Positions 59,038-64,000 of a DNA stretch of 64,000 nucleotides are shown one piece after another; within the stretch, counting starts at the first letter, position 1, and every line of letters begins with the position of its first letter. The notes below the pieces were generated by a model. It worked only from the letters and a program-made list of their open reading frames with translations, was not told the DNA's origin and did no database searches. The stretch is taken from NCBI GenBank assembly GCA_013821425.1, contig JACDGV010000004.1:110112-174111 (forward strand). Direction: 5' to 3'. This DNA comes from Nitrosospira sp. (lineage in GTDB: Bacteria; Pseudomonadota; Gammaproteobacteria; Burkholderiales; Nitrosomonadaceae). The translations under genes and the position numbers were made by a program.

Positions 59038-59820
59038 GTGCTCACCGCGGTTATTGCAGCGGTCAAGGCGGTCGCTCAGCAGGAAATCCTGCCCCGCTAC
59101 CTGAAGGTTGCGCGCCAGCGCAAGGCTGACGGCAGCCTTTTCACGGAGGCGGATATCGCCACTCAGGAAGTACTATCGCGGGAACTATGCAGGATTTTTC
59201 CAGGACCTGTGGTGGGAGAGGAAATGACGGAACAGGAGCAGACCGACCGTTGGCAGGCAGGCGATGCGGGGCTTTGGTGTATGGACCCCATAGACGGCAC
59301 TTCCAACTTTGTGAACGGACTGCCCTATTTCTCCGTTTCCGTGGCACTGATGCGGCAAGGCAGGAGCGTACTGGGCGCAGTTTATAATCCCGTGGCAGAT
59401 GAAATGTTTTATGCCGAGAAAGGCGCGGGCGCTTACCTTAACGGTGAGAGACTCCCGATCAAGGAACACGTCCCGACGTTACGCGGCGCGATGGCCAATG
59501 TCGACCTGAAGCGGCTCGACCGCAAATTGGCAGAAGCGATATGTTCCGCACGGCCGTTTTCCTCCCAGCGAAATTATGGTTCGTGTTCGCTCGAATGGTG
59601 TTACACGGCTGCGGGCCGATTTGACCTGTACCTGCACGGTGGACAGAAATTGTGGGATTACGCCGCCGGCAGCCTTATTCTCGAAGAGGCCGGCGGACAC
59701 ATGTGCGATCTCGATCAGGATGACTTCTGGGCGGCGCCGCTCTGGCAGCGCCCTGCTATCGCCGCGCTCGACGCGGACCTATTCGCGCAATGGCGGGACT
59801 GGGTGCGGTCGCATCGGTAG
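59038..59820 (+). CDS. inositol monophosphatase family phosphatase
   Basis: 260 residues, GTG start. The Mg2+ site is complete: VGEE, DPIDGTSNFVNGLPYFSVSVAL with both aspartates, and the C-terminal WDYAAGSLILEEAGG. Members hydrolyse inositol phosphate, histidinol phosphate (HisN) or PAP (CysQ). The substrate cannot be fixed from sequence; the class with the thioredoxin-like gene suggests an unspecific phosphatase rather than a dedicated HisN. Confidence 0.85.
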   Translation: MLTAVIAAVKAVAQQEILPRYLKVARQRKADGSLFTEADIATQEVLSRELCRIFPGPVVGEEMTEQEQTDRWQAGDAGLWCMDPIDGTSNFVNGLPYFSVSVALMRQGRSVLGAVYNPVADEMFYAEKGAGAYLNGERLPIKEHVPTLRGAMANVDLKRLDRKLAEAICSARPFSSQRNYGSCSLEWCYTAAGRFDLYLHGGQKLWDYAAGSLILEEAGGHMCDLDQDDFWAAPLWQRPAIAALDADLFAQWRDWVRSHR

Positions 59821-59948
59821 TCCGCCAGTTTACCCATCACTTCGGCGCGCTTGACGGAAAGCCTTCCCGCCGCACGCCGTTTCGTCCTTTCCAGCTGTCG
59901 TTCTTTGGCGACACCTTAAAATCCGTAGCAACAATTACTTAGACAAAT

Positions 59949-59967
59949 CCGTCCAGATAGGCGACGG
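59949..59967. promoter_or_regulatory. dyad CCGTC-N9-GACGG, candidate activator site
   Basis: The imperfect dyad lies about 100 bases upstream of the predicted sigma-54 start, where bacterial enhancer-binding proteins usually act. The octamer GCGACGGC that spans its right half (59961-59968) is repeated at 63217-63224 upstream of the second sigma-54 promoter. Confidence 0.35.
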
Positions 59968-60030
59968 CGTTTGACGACAGTTTATACCAAGGAGGGGCTA
60001 CTAGTTCCTTGAATACAAACGAATGAAAAA

Positions 60031-60048
60031 TTGGCACGAATTATGCTT
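60031..60048 (+). promoter_or_regulatory. sigma-54 promoter of the FeeM-type gene
   Basis: TTGGCACG-AATTA-TGCTT: GG at 60033-60034 and GC at 60045-60046 with exactly ten bases between, and a perfect TTGGCACG -24 element. The -12 element TATGCT differs from TTGCT by one base. Start is expected near 60057. Confidence 0.75.
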
Positions 60049-60277
60049 ATGTCGATGTGACATAAAGTTCTCATCTAATACTGCAGCTATATATACAGTA
60101 CTCAAGTTGGTATTAACGATGATCTACCTCCCCTCGCAATGCCCATGACTACCGATGTAGGATTAGCTTGTGTGCAAAACGTTCCCGCACCCATACCTGA
60201 TTTTCGCCTGATACCTGTTTGTGTAAGCTGGCTTATTCCGGACTTACATATGTCTAATATATCTTCGGACCTATCTC

Positions 60278-61108
60278 ATGCATTTACACAACAGTAAACA
60301 ACGCCGCTTCAGGAACCCTTATTCCCCTTCGTCGATCCAGGAAAAAGGCTGTCGCAGTGTGTCGGTTGCCCAGCAACCTGTGGATTTCTTCGAAGAAACC
60401 GGGGAGCAGGAGTGCATTCTGACGCGTGGGAGTTATAGTGTCCGCCTTGCGGATCCACAAAATCTGGGCGGCGAAATCAGCACGCTGATCAAACGAATGT
60501 ATTCCTGGCGCGGTTATCAAACCGAGAGCTTGGGAGCAAGTTCCCACAACCCCAACCAACTTACACTCGAGGCAACAGTTGGGGGACACCTGGTCGGTAC
60601 GCTCACCTTGGGGATTGATTCGGAGGAAGGCTTGCTGGCTGATGAACTGTATGGCAAGGAAATCGACGTGTTCCGAAGAAAGGGCAGGAAAGTCTGCGAG
60701 CTAACGAAACTTGCTATCGATTCGGAGTATAGTTCAAAGGAGATTCTCGCTTCGCTTTTCCACCTAGCGTATATTCATGGGCACAGTATCAACGGAGCTA
60801 CAGATTTATTTATCGAGGTTAATCCCCGTCATGCGGGATTCTACCGGCGTATGCTCGGGCTCTCTCAGGTCGGACAGGAACGTATTTGTCAACGGGTATG
60901 CGCCCCAGCGGTTCTCATGCATTTGGAACTGAATTATGTCGGCGCCCAAATTGCCTCTTACGCAGGGTCGTGCAAATCCGGCGAAAAATCTCTTTATCCC
61001 TATTTTTTTTCCAAACATGAAGTAATGGGATTAGCTAAACAGCTTCAGAGGCACAAAATTAACCAGCATGGCGTTTCTTCAACCGAAAATCGAGTTTCGT
61101 CTAATTGA
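60278..61108 (+). CDS. N-acyl amino acid synthase FeeM-type / exosortase-associated acyltransferase
   Basis: 276 residues of the GNAT-related family that moves fatty acyl groups to amino acids and that often accompanies PEP-CTERM/exosortase genes. Seen: LTRGSYSVRLADPQNL at the start of the fold, LTLEATVGGHLVGTLTLGID, VCELTKLAIDSEYSSKEILASLF and FIEVNPRHAGFYRRMLGL, the last being the strongest hallmark. The following GDSL hydrolase and PEP-CTERM-like gene share its neighbourhood. Sigma-54 control is likely from the promoter upstream. Confidence 0.8.
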   Translation: MHLHNSKQRRFRNPYSPSSIQEKGCRSVSVAQQPVDFFEETGEQECILTRGSYSVRLADPQNLGGEISTLIKRMYSWRGYQTESLGASSHNPNQLTLEATVGGHLVGTLTLGIDSEEGLLADELYGKEIDVFRRKGRKVCELTKLAIDSEYSSKEILASLFHLAYIHGHSINGATDLFIEVNPRHAGFYRRMLGLSQVGQERICQRVCAPAVLMHLELNYVGAQIASYAGSCKSGEKSLYPYFFSKHEVMGLAKQLQRHKINQHGVSSTENRVSSN

Positions 61109-61944
61109 CGAGTAGAAAAGCAGGGAGCATGTTGTTCTGTCCTGCCCCTACCTTTAGCTTCATGAAGAGTAGCGCCAGATTTAAAAAAAGAATCTGCTGG
61201 AACACGGTGCTTGCCCTCACCCCAGCGTCACGTTCCAGCACGGCCTTCATATTTCTTACACCCCTACGAGATATCACCCAAATATTTGGGTGCGTGGTGA
61301 CGGCACTCAATTAGTGTCTCGACTTTCGCGCCCCTGACGATCGACAAGGTTCGCCACCTATATAGCCAAGCGTTGCACAACAGAAGGGGCAAAGTGGGTC
61401 GTGCCTCCTGCTAATTGCTACTCAATCCATCTGCATCAGCTTGATGCACCCGGTTTGTTCCATCCGTGGCTGGCAACTCATCCGCTCCAAGATACTGCCG
61501 GTGTTCATGCTGCTCGTCTATTAACCCAGCCAGACTGTCTCGTGAAAACGGAAACGGCCAGGATGGCGCCAGAACGTTTTCGAAGTCACACCACTCCAAG
61601 CAGCCCCCACCTCTTCCTGCTTCCACCGCCTATCAGACCACCCCAAATACGGCTCTTAAAATCTCATCTTCCGAGACTCCCTATCACGCCGTCCCTCTGA
61701 CCTCCGCCCCCCTCGGAATATTTAACCGGACAGCCTATTTGCTACGGGCCCGTACGGTTTATTTGTTCTCTATATAATCCACAATTTCCTCTGGCGAACA
61801 CGTCGTTTTCCGTCTAAGCTTGACCTGTGGAAGTCCAGAAGAGCCCTCTTTAGCCCGTTGAGCGACGTTGAAGACGATTTTCTCTTTTGCCACGAACTGA
61901 GGAATCGGAATAAAAATAAAGATATAAATAAAATAGGAGATGAA
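61109..61944. other. 836-base gene-poor stretch
   Basis: No convincing gene. It holds an 18-base perfect palindrome (61275-61292), a TATAAT at 61773-61778 without a good -35, and C-rich low-complexity DNA at about 61580-61720. Frames on both strands are proline/serine-rich and lack ribosome-binding sites. Confidence 0.5.
61275..61292. promoter_or_regulatory. 18-base perfect palindrome
   Basis: CACCCAAATATTTGGGTG is exactly its own reverse complement. It lies about 165 bases after the FeeM-type stop and 650 before the GDSL gene. There is no T run, so an operator-type dyad is more likely than a terminator; no regulator is identified. Confidence 0.5.
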
Positions 61945-62943
61945 ATGAGAAACATTATTAGCGTGTGGTTGCTGCTAGTCGCAGTTTTTGCGCTGCCTGC
62001 GGCCTCGGCTGTACCGACAAATTACGATGCTTTTTATGTGTTTGGCGATAGCTTGTCTGACACGGGTAGCGACTTTATTCTCACCACGAGTCTGAGAATG
62101 GACCCCCCGATACCTCCCTCAGAAAGTCCTCATAGGACTTATTATAAGGGCAGATTCTCCAATGGACCGGTCGCTGTTGAGTATCTATGGCGTCAATTGA
62201 AGAATGGCGCGACTCTTACTCCTTTTTTATCCAACATAAAACTGGATTCACTGGGAGGCATCAGCTTTGCGTTTGGCGGATCAACATCCGGATATCTAAA
62301 CCAGGTACCTGGAGGGTTTTACGTGCCGGGAACGCTCGGTCAAGTAGAGTTATTCCGCAAAGCGTTAAAACGTAAAAAGGCGCCCACTGCGCTATATGCA
62401 ATATGGACAGGCGGTAACGACTACCTTTTAGCGGGAACAAACGAACCAGACGCAGTCGTGGCAAACATCATCAAAGCTATACAAACCCTCTACTCCCTCG
62501 GTGCTCGTGATTTTCTCATACCCAACCTGCCTGACCTGGGTTTAACCCCGCTCATTCAGGTAAAAGGGCCGGAGGCGCAGGCGCAATTCCTGCAACTTAC
62601 CCGTGACCATAACGCCTTATTGGGTCAAGCTCTCCATCGGCTGGCTCCTCGCCTGCCCCGAATCAAGATTTACGTGGTCGACCTTTTTACGCTATCGCAA
62701 ACGCTGGTCAACGAGAATACTGTCATTACAATGCCGCCCGCCCTGGAATACCTCGCTCCCGGAACTGGAGCTACGGATTGTTTTATCAGGAATCCTAAAT
62801 CATGCCCCGACGTCGACCTGACGGCTGAATTACCGCCGTTTGCTTTCTGGGATGCAATGCACCCTACTACTTTTGTCCATGAACTGTATGGACAAGCTAT
62901 GTTTGAACGTTTGCAAACCGGCGACCCTGAGTTGCCTCAATAA
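61945..62943 (+). CDS. secreted SGNH/GDSL hydrolase (lipase/esterase family)
   Basis: 332 residues. A signal peptide runs to about ALPAASA; Ser36 in VFGDSLSDTG is the nucleophile, with the block III asparagine in WTGGNDYL and the Asp-x-x-His pair in WDAMHPTTFVH at the C terminus. No autotransporter barrel and no PEP-CTERM tail follow. The ATG at 61945 has AGGAGA upstream; the frame extends 29 polar residues further but these would spoil the signal peptide. Esterase or phospholipase substrate unknown. Confidence 0.9.
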   Translation: MRNIISVWLLLVAVFALPAASAVPTNYDAFYVFGDSLSDTGSDFILTTSLRMDPPIPPSESPHRTYYKGRFSNGPVAVEYLWRQLKNGATLTPFLSNIKLDSLGGISFAFGGSTSGYLNQVPGGFYVPGTLGQVELFRKALKRKKAPTALYAIWTGGNDYLLAGTNEPDAVVANIIKAIQTLYSLGARDFLIPNLPDLGLTPLIQVKGPEAQAQFLQLTRDHNALLGQALHRLAPRLPRIKIYVVDLFTLSQTLVNENTVITMPPALEYLAPGTGATDCFIRNPKSCPDVDLTAELPPFAFWDAMHPTTFVHELYGQAMFERLQTGDPELPQ

Positions 62944-63075
62944 ATAAACATGCTTCTGAACAAAATCCCCCACGTGACTGTCGAGCCGCTAGAACAGTTA
63001 AGGATACTTCAAGAATTGGCAAAAGCGCGCAGCTGCAAACGATTCTTTCTCGCTCTGCATTTTTGGCAGGATCAG

Positions 63076-63122
63076 GTGGCATATCAAAGAAGGGAAATTT
63101 CCCTTTCCCGCCACAGGTTTTT
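63076..63122 (+). terminator. possible terminator after the GDSL gene
   Basis: AAGGGAAATTTCCCTT (63090-63105) is a perfect palindrome. It is flanked by GTGGC and GCCAC, which pair outside it, and followed by GGTTTTT. The spacing is looser than in a textbook terminator. Confidence 0.4.
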
Positions 63123-63278
63123 GGGGTGATTAAGTTTTATTGAAGGGCAGTGGCAGGAGCCCTACGTGTCGAAAAATTTTACATTTCGGTTTCTTATGGA
63201 TAACCATGACATCTTAGCGACGGCAGTAAAAAACAAATAAACGTTTATAACCATACGGTAACATACTGTTCTTTAATT

Positions 63279-63296
63279 CTGGCCTAAGATTTGCTT
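63279..63296 (+). promoter_or_regulatory. sigma-54 promoter of the PEP-CTERM-like gene
   Basis: CTGGCCTAAGATTTGCTT: GG at 63281-63282 and GC at 63293-63294, with exactly ten bases between. The -12 element TTTGCTT is perfect; the -24 part CTGGC is followed by CTAA in place of ACG. Start near 63306, about 55 bases before the ATG. Confidence 0.7.
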
Positions 63297-63360
63297 AACT
63301 CTAAACATCTGATTACAGCGCTCCTGGAATCATTTAATTGAACTACTATCGGAGGGTTAC

Positions 63361-64000
63361 ATGAACATACGCAATACGGTATTGGCAGCGGCGTTACTTG
63401 GAACGATGGGCTTTTCTCAGTCGTCTATGGCTATAACCATTGATGGCATTACATTTGCGGAGGGCGCCAACTTTGAAACATTAGATCTGTTTCAAGGAAG
63501 ACGTGACGGAGGCGCAGTCACAGCCGTTGGCGACGAGTTGATCGGTATCGGTATCGTGAATCGTATTCTGGATGCCGATAATAACGTCCTCTGGGAGAAC
63601 GGGGATAATGGCAGGGAGTTAACGGTTTATTTCCAAGGCTACTTTGCAGAGAGTCTGACCACACAGGGTGTTGGAGATAGCTTCCTGGATAGAATATTAT
63701 TTAGCGGCGGCTCGCTATCCCTGTTTTCGGATTCGACCCAGGATTTTTCGGGCAGCGGAACACAAGCGACTGGAATTGCTTCTGCGACGGATGGAAGCCT
63801 TTTTCTGGCCTTGGCAGGCTCTCCTATTGGAGGACTGGGGGACAACACCGGCGATCCTATTACATTGGCTTCGGAAGCGCTTCGCAACAGCGGCGATCCC
63901 TTCACGAACAGCTTCAATATTACCGGCAGGGGATTGCTGGATGTGACTGGCGGGTCAGCAGCTTCGTTCTTCAATACGAACACATTTGGATGCGTAGGGG
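63361..64000 (+). CDS. secreted PEP-CTERM-type protein, 3' end beyond the window
   Basis: An open frame from an ATG with GGAGGG seven bases upstream runs to the window edge (213 codons). A signal peptide (about 23 residues, ending SSMA) precedes a serine/glycine/asparagine-rich secreted domain with a typical motif region FFNTNTFGCVG near the end, as in PEP-CTERM-sorted proteins. The PEP-CTERM tail itself is outside the window, so the class is inferred. Confidence 0.7.
   Translation, partial: MNIRNTVLAAALLGTMGFSQSSMAITIDGITFAEGANFETLDLFQGRRDGGAVTAVGDELIGIGIVNRILDADNNVLWENGDNGRELTVYFQGYFAESLTTQGVGDSFLDRILFSGGSLSLFSDSTQDFSGSGTQATGIASATDGSLFLALAGSPIGGLGDNTGDPITLASEALRNSGDPFTNSFNITGRGLLDVTGGSAASFFNTNTFGCVG

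Larger units (their letters stand above)
59821..60277. promoter_or_regulatory. regulatory gap before the FeeM-type gene
   Basis: 457 bases with no gene. It holds the sigma-54 promoter at 60031-60048 and, about 65-85 bases before it, a CCGTC-N9-GACGG dyad (59949-59967). Downstream of the promoter is a 220-base leader with a TGTC-N5-GACA dyad. The leader has no obvious SD until near 60278. Confidence 0.55.
62944..63360. other. intergenic stretch before the PEP-CTERM-like gene
   Basis: 417 bases. Contains the hairpin at 63076-63122 and the sigma-54 promoter at 63279-63296, plus the GCGACGGC octamer at 63217-63224. No gene is seen. Confidence 0.55.

Noticed and set aside
61726..61742. GG-N11-GC site upstream of the GDSL gene
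   Set aside because: Spacing is one base too long for sigma-54; the element is strict about ten bases.
61401..61777. Overlapping proline-rich frames of about 100 residues
   Set aside because: They arise from C-rich low-complexity DNA and have no ribosome-binding site.
61772..61795. CTGGCGAACACGTCGT, a second sigma-54-like site near the GDSL gene
   Set aside because: The invariant GC of the -12 element is GT here.

Overview
The window is ordinary bacterial chromosome with dense, mostly operonic genes at middling-to-high G+C. Gene content and order (ntrYX behind def-fmt-rsmB, a class II Calvin-type fba in a tkt-gap-pgk-pyk-fba run, a CHAD protein beside ppk, PEP-CTERM/exosortase-type genes) point to a betaproteobacterium. 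An ammonia oxidiser close to Nitrosospira is my best guess; this is inference from family resemblance, not from a marker gene.

Layout. 1-400: a CAU tRNA on the minus strand with its own promoter, at a site that could be an integration point. 400-10,800: housekeeping genes (a UbiH-type hydroxylase, dsbC, mltA, a 34-residue membrane peptide, gdhA, an aldehyde dehydrogenase, slt, cca, msrA). 10,900-16,700: ilvA, rpiA, then phoU-ppx-corA. 16,774-23,634: a surface-carbohydrate region with two glycosyltransferase-like genes leftward and a tight rightward operon (KdsB-like CMP-transferase, HpcH/HpaI aldolase, 2-hydroxyacid dehydrogenase, epimerase, HAD phosphatase) that looks like a route to an unusual CMP-activated ulosonic acid. 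23,706-30,198: a leftward lipid/envelope run (GNAT protein, MobA-like nucleotidyltransferase, lptF, lptG, diacylglycerol kinase, a Tam41-like nucleotidyltransferase). 30,830-32,942: a small membrane protein and a stand-alone ketoacyl synthase/acyl carrier protein pair. 33,027-44,080: topB, dprA, def, fmt, rsmB, a DUF4390 protein, ntrY, ntrX. 44,200-51,490: tkt-gap-pgk-pyk-fba, opened by a leader that contains an intrinsic terminator and closed by another. 51,605-51,886: a short palindromic MITE-like element. 51,912-59,820: CYTH-CHAD protein, ppk, yggX, argA, rsmE, a thioredoxin-like protein and an inositol-monophosphatase-family enzyme. 59,821-64,000: a sparse region with a FeeM-type N-acyltransferase, a secreted SGNH/GDSL hydrolase and the start of a secreted PEP-CTERM-like protein; two of the three genes have well-spaced sigma-54 promoters.

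Themes. Polyphosphate turnover appears in two places (phoU-ppx; ppk with a CHAD protein). Central carbon genes support CO2 fixation and the lower Embden-Meyerhof pathway. The most interesting regions are the putative CMP-ulosonate operon, the Tam41-like/diacylglycerol kinase pair, the sigma-54-linked FeeM/PEP-CTERM region, the tkt leader with a built-in terminator, and the small palindromic repeat family.
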